Made by a program: the position numbers and the translations under genes. DNA of 20,961 nt, taken from assembly GCA_946540365.1 (NCBI GenBank), contig CAMNIH010000015.1, forward strand, positions 1 to 20,961. Reading direction: 5' to 3'. This document shows positions 6,385-13,777 of this stretch, piece after piece. The DNA comes from an uncultured Bacteroidales bacterium. GTDB lineage: Bacteria > Bacteroidota > Bacteroidia > Bacteroidales > P3. Position 1 is the first letter of the stretch; every line of letters starts with the position of its first letter. The notes below the pieces were generated by a model. That model searched no databases and was not told the origin of the DNA. It saw only the letters and a list, made by a program, of their open reading frames with translations.

Positions 6385-8391
6385 TTAAAATATATGTCCG
6401 ATATTGATGTGGATGTAAGGGCTGCGGGTGAGTGTGGTGTAGCCGATGGTGGCCCCGATGGGGCCGATGATGGTGTTGTAGTGGTAGGCGGCCTGAAGAC
6501 CGACGATATAGGTGTCGGGTTGCATCTGGGTGAAGTCGTCGGTGTGGTAGGCGGCAGCGGCGCGCAGTTGCAGGTAGTGGCTCTTGTGGATGTTGTACTG
6601 CAGCTGCAGCTGGACGGCGGCAAAACGGCTGTCGGTGATTTCGATATGGCCCAGTCCCGCGAAGGGCATCTGCTGCTCGACGAAGTGGCCGAAATTGTTG
6701 CCACCCAGTATGTTGGAATAGGCCAACGGGGCTTCGGGGCCGAGCAGCAGGCGCGAGTAGAGCATGGGTTGAAGCGACCAGCGTTCCGCCAGCGGCAGGT
6801 TGATGCGCCAATGGACGCTGAGGTCGCTCAAGCCGGCCTTGTTCTCGAAGCCGTAGAAGTTGGTGGTTCGGTAGGCGTAGGCCGCATGGAAGCGGTTGCC
6901 ACGCGTGGGGAAGTACCAGTCGTTCTCGGTGTTCAGGTCGGCGCTGAAGTGATAGGATATGTAGTGGTCGTTGAGGAGCGGCGGTATGTCGCTGGTGGAG
7001 GTGAGCAGTTGGCCGTAGTAGTTGTAGTAGTCCCAGCGCACGCCGGCGTGGAGGTTGTAGCGGTGCAGGCGCAGGTCCAGCGGTGTCAGGTCGGCGGTGT
7101 GCTGGCGGTAGCGCACGTTGTAGGTGCGTGTGCCGGCGGTATATACATCCAGGTCGTTGATACGCAGGGTGTAGGCCAAGGTGGGGTTGAATCCCGGGTG
7201 GCTGGTGAGCATGGTGGCTTCGGCGCGCGCCATGCTGCGGCGTCCCAGTCGCAGGGTGCCGGCCAGGCCGATGGGGATCTGGGTGCGCAGCGGGAACTTG
7301 ATGCCCAGCTGTATGGCCCCCATCTCCTCGGTGTCGAACCGGAAGCCCGCACTGGCGATGGGGATGCGGCTGACGGTGGCCGATGTGGTGGGTGTCTCCT
7401 CGGGTACCGGCATGGCAGCCCGGGCGTTGGGGTGGGGGTAGGCCACGCTGTCGATATGGTAGCGGTGGCGCAAGGCCAGCAGGTGGTCCCAGAGTTTGCG
7501 GGTGGCTTCGTCGCCGCGACGCAGGAGGGTGTCGATCGAGGCGCTGGTGAAGCTGGCGGCGCTGTAGCCGCTGACGTCGACATGGATGAAGATGTCGCTC
7601 AGCTTGATGTTGTCGTTGAATTTGTTGCGGCTGTTGATGCTGATCAGCTGGCCCATGACGGCGCCCACGTCGTTGATGTCTTCCGACCGCGTCATGAGGT
7701 CCTGCACGCTGACGCCGATGACGATGTCGGCCCCCATGGCACGTGCGATGTCGGCCGGATAGTTGTTGCGCAGGCCGCCGTCCAGCAGCACCATGTTGCC
7801 CATGCGGACGGGAGTGAAGACGCCCGGGATGGCCATCGAGGCACGCATGGCCTGGATCAGGTGGCCGCTGTGGAAGACGACCTCGCGGTTGGTGACGATG
7901 TCGGTGGCGACGCAGGCAAAGGGAATGGGGAGGCTGTCGAAGCTGATGCTGTCAAGATAGCCGGTGCATAGCCGCCGGAAGAGCAGGTCGAGGTTGCGTC
8001 CACGAATGAGTCCACCGCGCTGAGGCTGAGAGCCTCCCACGCCGCGGATGACCACGTAGGTGTTCTGCTCCTCGCGTTGCCGCAGGGTGAGGCGCGACGG
8101 GTCGGAACGGTCGCTCAGCAGGGCGGCCCAGTCCTGGCTGCGTACCAGCGAGTCGAGGAAGTCGGTCGAGTAGCCGATACTGTAGAGGCTGCCGATGAGG
8201 GCACCCATACTGGTGCCGCAGACGATGTCGATCGGGAAGCCGGCCTCCTCGATGACCTTGAGGGCGCTGATGTGGGCCACCCCCTTGGCGCCGCCGCCGC
8301 TGAGGACCACGGCCACCCGCGGACGGTCGGCCTGCCCCATGAGGGTGGTCGCCGTCAGCAGCAGTATCAGAAGTGTTGTGAGTCTTTTCAT
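6385..8391 (-). CDS. patatin-like phospholipase with C-terminal outer-membrane beta barrel
   Basis: 668 residues. The signal peptide ends near LMGQ (residues 1-20). The patatin domain (about 25-320) has all expected sites: oxyanion loop GGGAKG (32-37), nucleophile elbow GTSMG with Ser61, and the dyad Asp204 in DGG. The rest (about 365-668) is rich in alternating aromatic strands and ends in Phe, as expected of a BamA/TpsB-like barrel. The layout is that of type Vd autotransporters (PlpD, FplA), although Bacteroidota members may keep the lipase periplasmic. Expected activity is phospholipase A or lysophospholipase. ATG at 8391 was chosen over an open extension 84 bases upstream because it directly precedes the signal peptide and overlaps the MATE stop (ATGA). 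Confidence 0.9.
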   Translation of the reverse strand: MKRLTTLLILLLTATTLMGQADRPRVAVVLSGGGAKGVAHISALKVIEEAGFPIDIVCGTSMGALIGSLYSIGYSTDFLDSLVRSQDWAALLSDRSDPSRLTLRQREEQNTYVVIRGVGGSQPQRGGLIRGRNLDLLFRRLCTGYLDSISFDSLPIPFACVATDIVTNREVVFHSGHLIQAMRASMAIPGVFTPVRMGNMVLLDGGLRNNYPADIARAMGADIVIGVSVQDLMTRSEDINDVGAVMGQLISINSRNKFNDNIKLSDIFIHVDVSGYSAASFTSASIDTLLRRGDEATRKLWDHLLALRHRYHIDSVAYPHPNARAAMPVPEETPTTSATVSRIPIASAGFRFDTEEMGAIQLGIKFPLRTQIPIGLAGTLRLGRRSMARAEATMLTSHPGFNPTLAYTLRINDLDVYTAGTRTYNVRYRQHTADLTPLDLRLHRYNLHAGVRWDYYNYYGQLLTSTSDIPPLLNDHYISYHFSADLNTENDWYFPTRGNRFHAAYAYRTTNFYGFENKAGLSDLSVHWRINLPLAERWSLQPMLYSRLLLGPEAPLAYSNILGGNNFGHFVEQQMPFAGLGHIEITDSRFAAVQLQLQYNIHKSHYLQLRAAAAYHTDDFTQMQPDTYIVGLQAAYHYNTIIGPIGATIGYTTLTRSPYIHINIGHIF

Positions 8392-9731
8392 TGAGCTTGC
8401 AGGTAAATATCTTTCTTTACACGCACCCCTTGCAGCAGGCCGCGCAGGGTGAGGTAAACCATGAACGAGAGCCACAGAGTGTTGTTCCAGGTGTGGGCTG
8501 TCAGGGTGTCGTATTGTTGGTTGAGGGTCTTCAGTCCGAAGTAAAGGGCGAAGAAGGCGGCCGTGGCGACGAACATGGCGTTGCGCATGGTGCGGCTGGC
8601 GGTGGCGCCGACGAAGATGCCGTCAAAGAGGAAGGCGGCGAAGCCGCACACAGGGATGGCCAGGATCCAGACCAGGTAGTCGCCAGCGGCATCGATGAGG
8701 GCGGTGTCGGAGGTGAAGATGTGCAGGAACTGCTGGCTGAAGAGGGCGTAGAGGATCGTGAAGATGGCGGTGAGCACCAGCCCCCAGAGCAGCAGCAGGC
8801 GCACCGACAGGCGCAGGTTCTTCGGATCTCGGGCCCCGATGTAGCGGCCCACGAGGCTCTCGCCGGCATAGGCGAAGCCGTCCATGATGTAGCTGAAGAG
8901 GGTGAAGAACTGCAGCAGCAGGGCGTCGATGGCCAGCACCTCGTCGCTGATGCGGCCGCTGGCGGCGGTGATGAAGGTGAAGACCGCCGACAGGCACACC
9001 GTGCGCAGGAAGATGTCGCCGTTGACCTTGAAGAAGCGCTTCATATCCTCCCAGCGCAGTGCCCCGGCAAGCAGTCTTCCGCGTTCCACGTTCCACGTAG
9101 CACTTTCCTTTTTCCATTTGCGACGCAGAAAGACGGTACCCAGCAGCAGTCCCGAATAGTTGGCGATGACGGTGCCCAGTGCCACGCCGGCGATGTCCCA
9201 ATGCAGCACCAACACGAACAGCATCGATGCCAATATGTTGACGCAGTTGAGCGCGATGGCGATCCACATGGGGGTCTTCGAGTCCTGCATGCCGATGAAC
9301 CACCCCTTGATGGCGTAGAGCCCGAGGGTGGCCGGGGCGGCCCAGATGCGGATGAAGAAGTAGGTCAGCGCCAGCCGCAGCACCTCGGGGCTCCCCTCGA
9401 AGATGACCAGCGCCAGCCGCGAGATGGGCCACTGCAACACGATGAGCAGCAGGGCGATGCTGAGCGCGATGGTGCAGGCGCGGACGAGTATCTTCAGCGC
9501 CTCGTCCCATCGCTGGGCGCCGTAGGCCTGGGCGGTGAAACCGCTGGTGCCCATGCGCAGGAAGCCGAAGTTCCAGTAGATCAGGTTGAAGATGGAGGTG
9601 CCGATGGTGATGGCGCCGATGTGGTTCGAGGAGAGATGCCCCACAATAGCCATGTCCACCATGCCGAGCAGCGGCACGGTGATATTGGTGATGATGTTGG
9701 GCAACGCCAACCCCAGAATCCTTCGGTTCAT
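8388..9731 (-). CDS. MATE family efflux transporter (DinF-like)
   Basis: 447 residues with about twelve hydrophobic segments in two similar halves, the normal size of MATE (multidrug and toxic compound extrusion) antiporters in the inner membrane. The N-terminus, ILGLALPNIITNITVPLLG then VDMAIVGHLS, and the following GFLRMGTSGFTAQAYGA fit the DinF branch common in Bacteroidota. Substrates cannot be inferred. The loop between the two halves (residues 212-219, TWNVERGR) is encoded by a three-unit heptamer repeat described separately. The stop overlaps the patatin start by four bases; the start is 22 bases after the Omp28-like gene. Confidence 0.9.
   Translation of the reverse strand: MNRRILGLALPNIITNITVPLLGMVDMAIVGHLSSNHIGAITIGTSIFNLIYWNFGFLRMGTSGFTAQAYGAQRWDEALKILVRACTIALSIALLLIVLQWPISRLALVIFEGSPEVLRLALTYFFIRIWAAPATLGLYAIKGWFIGMQDSKTPMWIAIALNCVNILASMLFVLVLHWDIAGVALGTVIANYSGLLLGTVFLRRKWKKESATWNVERGRLLAGALRWEDMKRFFKVNGDIFLRTVCLSAVFTFITAASGRISDEVLAIDALLLQFFTLFSYIMDGFAYAGESLVGRYIGARDPKNLRLSVRLLLLWGLVLTAIFTILYALFSQQFLHIFTSDTALIDAAGDYLVWILAIPVCGFAAFLFDGIFVGATASRTMRNAMFVATAAFFALYFGLKTLNQQYDTLTAHTWNNTLWLSFMVYLTLRGLLQGVRVKKDIYLQAQ
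9077..9097 (-). repeat. three 7-base units (CGTGGAA type) inside the MATE gene
   Basis: On the coding strand the sequence reads CGTGGAA, CGTGGAA, CGCGGAA. Three units make 21 bases, so the reading frame is kept. It encodes residues 212-219, in the cytoplasmic linker between the two halves of the transporter. Confidence 0.8.
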
Positions 9732-9753
9732 CGCACTGTCCTCGATTTAATCG

Positions 9754-10596
9754 TTAATCCTCAATCCTGCAAATGGCGGTGTTGAGTACCCGTTTGGTGG
9801 CGCGGTCGCTGACGAAGGCCACGACGTGGCAGTTCTCCAGACGGATGCTTGCGTCCTTGACGCGGTAGGTGCTGAATGTGGCTTGGCGTTTCTCGCCGGC
9901 GGCGCCCGTGGCGTCGACCTCGGCGCCCCACACGTCGGTCATCACATCGCGCAGCATGTGGTTGTGCATGTAGCCTTCGATCACCTCGCTGCCGTGCGAC
10001 TGGCGGTAGGCCAGCGAGTCCTCGATCAGCGCCAGCGTGAGGGTCAGCGGCGAGGAGTAGCTCTGCACGAACTGCAGGCCCACCGTGATGTCGATGGCCC
10101 CCTCGGCGGCTTCGGTGGCCTTCACCTCGACGCCCAGCACGGGGCTCTCGCCGAGGGCGCTCTGCAGGTCGGCCGTGATGTTGCTCATGGCGCCGCTGTA
10201 GGTGCGGCTCTTGTCGCGGTTGACGTAGGCGCTGGGGATGGCGTTGATGCCGTAGTAGTGGTCCCATGTGGTGCCGTCGTCGGTGCGCAGGTCGAGGTCG
10301 CCCGGATAGGGGGTGCCTTGGCCCACGGGGTGGTTGATCGAGATGACGACCAGCTTGTCGCCCAGCTGTTCGTGGGCGGCGTCGAGGGTGATGTCGGCAT
10401 CGGGGCAGTTGGGGCAGCGGGGACCGGTGAATTTCTCCACCAGCACATGCTGGTCGGTGCCGACGGCGGGGCCGTCGCTCCAGGTGGCGCTGATGCCGGC
10501 GAAGAGGGTGTAGGTGCCGTCCTCGGCGGGCTCTATCTTGTCGCAGGCGCCCAGCAGCAGGGCCGCGGCGCACAGGGTCAGTATGCTTTTCTTCAT
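9754..10596 (-). CDS. Omp28-related lipoprotein with thioredoxin-like fold
   Basis: 280 residues. A lipoprotein signal with lipobox LGAC (Cys18) predicts anchoring to the outer membrane. The domain from about residue 48 begins VLVEKFTGPRCPNCPDAD: the CPNC motif (61-64) sits where thioredoxin-fold proteins keep their redox pair. It matches Omp28 proteins, first described as a Porphyromonas gingivalis outer-membrane protein. Downstream elements fit as well, including a Pro after a small hydrophobic stretch (INAIPSAYVNR) equivalent to the thioredoxin cis-Pro loop. The C-terminal half is a beta-rich domain. It follows the DUF6029 gene after 40 bases that carry a heptamer repeat, and is 22 bases before the MATE gene. 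Probably a surface or periplasmic thiol protein working with its neighbours; partner unproven. Confidence 0.85.
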   Translation of the reverse strand: MKKSILTLCAAALLLGACDKIEPAEDGTYTLFAGISATWSDGPAVGTDQHVLVEKFTGPRCPNCPDADITLDAAHEQLGDKLVVISINHPVGQGTPYPGDLDLRTDDGTTWDHYYGINAIPSAYVNRDKSRTYSGAMSNITADLQSALGESPVLGVEVKATEAAEGAIDITVGLQFVQSYSSPLTLTLALIEDSLAYRQSHGSEVIEGYMHNHMLRDVMTDVWGAEVDATGAAGEKRQATFSTYRVKDASIRLENCHVVAFVSDRATKRVLNTAICRIED

Positions 10597-10601
10597 TGTT
10601 A

Positions 10602-10636
10602 TAACTGTTAACTCAAAACTCGTAACTCTTAACTGT
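10602..10636. repeat. five heptamers TAACTNN between DUF6029 and Omp28-like genes
   Basis: The + strand shows TAACTGT, TAACTCA, AAACTCG, TAACTCT, TAACTGT, five units with a period of seven bases. They fill the gap from the DUF6029 stop (10637-10639) to five bases before the Omp28-like start (10596). Confidence 0.9.
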
Positions 10637-12304
10637 TCAGAAGCTGGTGGTCAGGCTGAAGGTCAGGCCGTTGCTGGCGGGCACCTGACGGCAGACGCCG
10701 CCGATGCAGAGCAGGCCCTCGCGCTGCTTGCCGTAGCCCACCTGCAGGCGTGTGGTGCCGTGGGTGTAGCCAACGGCCACGCTCGGGTAGTTGCCGATGC
10801 CGTCGTTGTAGGCGTACTGGTCGCTGACCGAGATGAACCAGTGGGTGCCGGGGTTCCACTCGACGAAGCCCATCAGCCAGTCGCCCGCGCGGCGGTCGGT
10901 ATGGCCCTGTGCCTCATCGTAGTAGCTGTCGCTTCCCACCCACTCGGCCTTGAAGTGCAGCGAGTGTTTCTTGCTGACGCGCCAGTGCAGGTCGCCCACC
11001 ACGATGTGGTTGTGGTAGAGGTCGGGCTCGTGGCCTTCGACTACCGGGTTGAACTCCTGGTAGCAGTAGATGGCGGTGAGGGTCAGCTTCTTGCTGAGTT
11101 TCTTCTCCACCTCGAGGCTGGCGTCGGTGTAGAAATGCTCGCCCATGCCCGTCCATGTGGCGGTGTAGCCCTCGGTGCCGGCGCCGCCGGTCTGCGTGGT
11201 GTCCAGTCCGTAGATGGCCGAGGCGTTGAGGGTCACGTCGGTGCCGTACTTGCCGCCGAGGAAGGTGCCCTTCTTGAAGCGGTAGGCCACCTCGCCCTGC
11301 ACGCCGTTCTCACCGATGACCTGGGTGGCGTAGGGGTAGAGCGTCAGCGAGGGGTAGGTGTACTGCCGGTTGATGGCGGGTATGTAGTTGATGTAGAGCA
11401 TCTCGCCCGCCTGGCTGCGCGACGACTTGAAGCTCATGTTGTCCACATGCTTGGCCTGCAGGCTGGCGCTGAGGCCGCGGCGCGAGTAGCCGAGGTTGAG
11501 CATCAGGGCCTCGCCCGGACGGTAGATGTAGCCGTTCATGATCGAGGGATCCTGCCCCTTGCGGGCATACTCGCTCTGGAGGGTCCAGTGGCCGTAGGCC
11601 ATGTTGAGGCGCACGGCTGCGGCGCCCACGTTGAGCGGCAGGTCGAGGCGCCGCTCGGGGTCGGCGGCCGAGGGAATGCTCTCGTCGGCCTCGTACTTAC
11701 TGACGAAGCCGGCACCCAGCGTCAGGTGCAGCTTGCTGTCCTGCATGCCGCGGATGAGGCTGTTGAGGTCGGCTTCGGCGTCGATGCCGCGCACCAGGCC
11801 TTCGCCGTAGCCCCAGTAGATGCGCTGCTTGCCGGCCAGGGCCTTGATGGTCAGGCCGTCCACCGGACGCAACTGCACGTTGACGCCCAGCAGGGCGTTG
11901 TCGAGACCCAGGTAGCGGTCCTCGTAGGCACGGAGGATCATGCCCGAGCCGAACTGCTCGTAGAAGTTACCGGCCGTCACGCTGATGCGCTTCGACTTGT
12001 AGCTGACGAAGTAATGGGCCAGCCCCTGGCCGGTGTACTGGGCGTCGAAGCCCAGCAGGGGCGTCTGGTAGGCCTCGAAGCGCAGGCCCGCGCTGAAGTC
12101 GCCGTTGGTGTACAGAATGTCGGCCCGGGCGTTGAGTTTCATAATCTCCGGCACGTCCGAGGCGCCGATGACGGTGTCCTCGCGGCTCATCTGGCCGTCA
12201 AGCTGTATGTTGCCCGTCACGTGGCCGCCCATGATGCCCTGGGCGGCGGCCGAGCCGGCAAGCAGCAGGGCTGCTGCGGCAAGTAGTAATCTCTTTATAT
12301 TCAT
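10637..12304 (-). CDS. DUF6029 family outer-membrane beta-barrel protein
   Basis: 555 residues. The signal peptide ends at SAAAQ (about residue 22). The rest is built of alternating polar/aromatic strands with short Gly/Asp turns and ends TTSF with a terminal Phe, as expected of an outer-membrane barrel. Early segments such as VTGNIQLDGQ and the SVTAGNFYEQFGSGMILRAYEDR stretch (split here by strand turns) match DUF6029 proteins as I know them. In Bacteroidota these usually lie next to Omp28-like and TlpA-like genes, as here. Role unknown; it may be a pore or scaffold for the neighbouring thiol proteins. The ATG at 12304 lies 119 bases after the TlpA gene. Confidence 0.8.
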   Translation of the reverse strand: MNIKRLLLAAAALLLAGSAAAQGIMGGHVTGNIQLDGQMSREDTVIGASDVPEIMKLNARADILYTNGDFSAGLRFEAYQTPLLGFDAQYTGQGLAHYFVSYKSKRISVTAGNFYEQFGSGMILRAYEDRYLGLDNALLGVNVQLRPVDGLTIKALAGKQRIYWGYGEGLVRGIDAEADLNSLIRGMQDSKLHLTLGAGFVSKYEADESIPSAADPERRLDLPLNVGAAAVRLNMAYGHWTLQSEYARKGQDPSIMNGYIYRPGEALMLNLGYSRRGLSASLQAKHVDNMSFKSSRSQAGEMLYINYIPAINRQYTYPSLTLYPYATQVIGENGVQGEVAYRFKKGTFLGGKYGTDVTLNASAIYGLDTTQTGGAGTEGYTATWTGMGEHFYTDASLEVEKKLSKKLTLTAIYCYQEFNPVVEGHEPDLYHNHIVVGDLHWRVSKKHSLHFKAEWVGSDSYYDEAQGHTDRRAGDWLMGFVEWNPGTHWFISVSDQYAYNDGIGNYPSVAVGYTHGTTRLQVGYGKQREGLLCIGGVCRQVPASNGLTFSLTTSF

Positions 12305-12351
12305 ATTATATTTTTATATGCTAACTGTCGATAAGCAATCCTAAGCATCAT

Positions 12352-12388
12352 ATCACTCCCCCTGACGATGGATCATGAAGGGAGTGAT
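12352..12388. repeat. 9-bp perfect inverted repeat in the TlpA-DUF6029 gap
   Basis: ATCACTCCC (12352-12360) and GGGAGTGAT (12380-12388) are exact inverted copies separated by 19 bases. There is no T-run on either side, so it does not look like a terminator. The right arm overlaps the first unit of the 11-base tandem repeat. It could be an operator or an RNA stem in the leader of the DUF6029 gene. Confidence 0.6.
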
Positions 12389-12422
12389 GCAGAGGGGATG
12401 CAGAGATGATGCAGGGGGGATG
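12379..12422. repeat. four 11-base tandem units just after the TlpA-like gene
   Basis: On the - strand four units follow the pattern CATC, four variable bases, CTG (the last unit ends CCT). They begin one base after the TlpA-like stop codon (12424-12426). Confidence 0.75.
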
Positions 12423-12423
12423 C

Positions 12424-12951
12424 CTACTTGAGGAGGGCGCGCACCTGCTCGATCACTTCCTCTTCGGCGCCGGGCTGGTAGCCTTTGTGCTGCCACACGA
12501 TCTCGCCCTGGCCGTTGATGATGAAGGTGTGGGGCGGATCCTGGCCGATGTTGAGGGCCGTGGCGAAGTCGCGGTTGGAGTCGAGGTAGACGTCGTAGTA
12601 GTGCTGGTATTCGTCGTCGCCGGTGTCGCTCCAGCCCTGCTTCTCGGTGACGCCCTTGACGCGGGCGGCCGTGCGTGCGTCGTCGATCGAGACGATGACC
12701 ATCTTGACGCCCGTCTCTTCGACCCATTCGTCGTAGACTTCGCGGATGGTCTTCAGTTCGAGCATGCAGGGGCCGCACCAGGTGGCCCAGAAGGAGATGA
12801 TGACGGGGCGGCCGTCGTTCTGGATGGCCGACGACTGGACGCTCTTGCCGTCGAGGGTGCGCAGGGTGACGTTGTCCGGCAACTTGGCGTTCTGCGCCAT
12901 GAGACCTGTGCCCATGAAGAGGGCGAGGAGGATGGGGATGATCTTTTTCAT
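12424..12951 (-). CDS. TlpA-like periplasmic thioredoxin
   Basis: 175 residues. The signal peptide ends at LMAQ (about residue 20); there is no Cys for lipidation, so a soluble periplasmic form is likely. The domain is a compact AhpC/TSA-TlpA type thioredoxin fold: VIISFWATWCGPCMLEL with the redox pair Cys59/Cys62, then VSIDD, and DPPHTFIINGQGEIVW with the cis-Pro loop. Expected role is a reductant for periplasmic or outer-membrane disulfides, or for cytochrome maturation. Its position before the DUF6029 and Omp28-like (CPNC) genes suggests the three form one redox unit. It lies 121 bases after the polyprenyl synthetase gene. No TAnnTTTG element is seen in that gap, so it is probably read from upstream. 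Confidence 0.92.
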   Translation of the reverse strand: MKKIIPILLALFMGTGLMAQNAKLPDNVTLRTLDGKSVQSSAIQNDGRPVIISFWATWCGPCMLELKTIREVYDEWVEETGVKMVIVSIDDARTAARVKGVTEKQGWSDTGDDEYQHYYDVYLDSNRDFATALNIGQDPPHTFIINGQGEIVWQHKGYQPGAEEEVIEQVRALLK

Positions 12952-13020
12952 ATTGTTTATTGTTTGATTTATTTGCCTTCTTTTATTTGTGTTTGCTTTT
13001 GTTATTGTTTGCTATTGTCT

Positions 13021-13062
13021 TAACTCCTTAACTTCTTTAACTTCTTAACTTCTTTAACTCCT
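13021..13062. repeat. five 8-9-base units TAACTYCT(T) between polyprenyl synthetase and TlpA-like genes
   Basis: The + strand reads TAACTCCT, TAACTTCTT, TAACTTCT, TAACTTCTT, TAACTCCT. The TAACT core is the same as in the heptamers at 10602-10636. The rest of the gap (12952-13020) is AT-rich and low in complexity, with no promoter I can recognise. Confidence 0.85.
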
Positions 13063-13072
13063 CAAATAAGTA

Positions 13073-13777
13073 CTATATGTCAAGCTTTTCTTGCATCGAG
13101 GCCAGCGTCAGCTGTTCCTGTTCGATGAGTCGAGAGGTCCATTGGGTGGTCTCGTGGTCGTCGAGGTCGTCGCGCAGCTGGAAGAGGCGTCCGTAGTGGA
13201 GGCCGAACTGCCGGTAGGCGGGGTTGCCGAGGGCGGCGGCGGTGGCGAAGAGGTTGGCGGTCTTGCCGTCGATGACGGTGAGGTAGTCCTTCTTGGTGAT
13301 GGTGTGTCCGGCGAGGAGCTCTTGCTGCAGCAGCTCGGACTCGACCATCGAGATGACGGTCTGGTTGATGAGGCGCGAGGCGTCGGCGTCGCCCACCTCG
13401 TCGAGCAGCTGCATGATATGGGCCAGGTGGTAGTCGCCGAGCAGCACGGCGATGCCGTTGTTCCAGCGTGCGTTGACCGAGGGGCGTCCACGCCGTTGGG
13501 GCGAGTGGTCGATGACGTCGTCGTGGATGAGCGATGCGTTGTGCAGCATTTCGACGGCGACGGCGAGGAGGAGTGTGCGGCGCGAGTGCAGCGCTTCGGG
13601 CCCGAGGGTGGCGGCAGCGGCAAGGGTGATGCGGGGGCGCAGCATCTTGCCGCCCTGCGAGGCGACATACTGTTCGACTTGCAGCAGCAGGTGGCCGCGT
13701 CCCTGGGTCATGCGGCGGAGGTACTCTTCGCGCACACGGTCCAGTAGGGGTTGAAGGTCTGTGGTTGCGGTGCTCAT
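13073..13777 (-). CDS. short polyprenyl diphosphate synthase (trans-prenyltransferase family)
   Basis: 234 residues, against about 320 for usual members. These cytoplasmic enzymes extend allylic diphosphates with isopentenyl diphosphate to make quinone side chains and related isoprenoids. Visible motifs: GGKMLRPR (42-49), first Asp-rich motif DDVID (86-90) followed by RRGRPSVN, GKTANLF (171-177), and second Asp-rich motif DDLDD (203-207). A small residue (Ala) five places before the first motif suggests a long-chain product. The chain ends 27 residues after the second motif, so roughly the last 85-90 residues of the family are missing. No continuation is found in any frame downstream. The start at 13777 is the ATG overlapping the dapA stop (ATGA); the frame stays open further upstream, but only as an out-of-frame reading of dapA. 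It may be an unusual short enzyme, a subunit, or a decayed copy. Confidence 0.8.
   Translation of the reverse strand: MSTATTDLQPLLDRVREEYLRRMTQGRGHLLLQVEQYVASQGGKMLRPRITLAAAATLGPEALHSRRTLLLAVAVEMLHNASLIHDDVIDHSPQRRGRPSVNARWNNGIAVLLGDYHLAHIMQLLDEVGDADASRLINQTVISMVESELLQQELLAGHTITKKDYLTVIDGKTANLFATAAALGNPAYRQFGLHYGRLFQLRDDLDDHETTQWTSRLIEQEQLTLASMQEKLDI

Noticed and set aside
6394..9785. Long + strand open frames opposite the patatin and MATE genes
   Set aside because: The products are Val/Gly/Asp/Ala-rich with no recognisable domain, while the - strand carries intact catalytic motifs and membrane segments.
10514..12286. 590-codon + strand open frame opposite the DUF6029 gene
   Set aside because: It arises from codon bias opposite an outer-membrane barrel gene; it has no motif or promoter.
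12952..13072. Frameshifted C-terminus of the polyprenyl synthetase
   Set aside because: The bases after the stop are AT-rich repeats in all frames, with no residual similarity to the missing domain.
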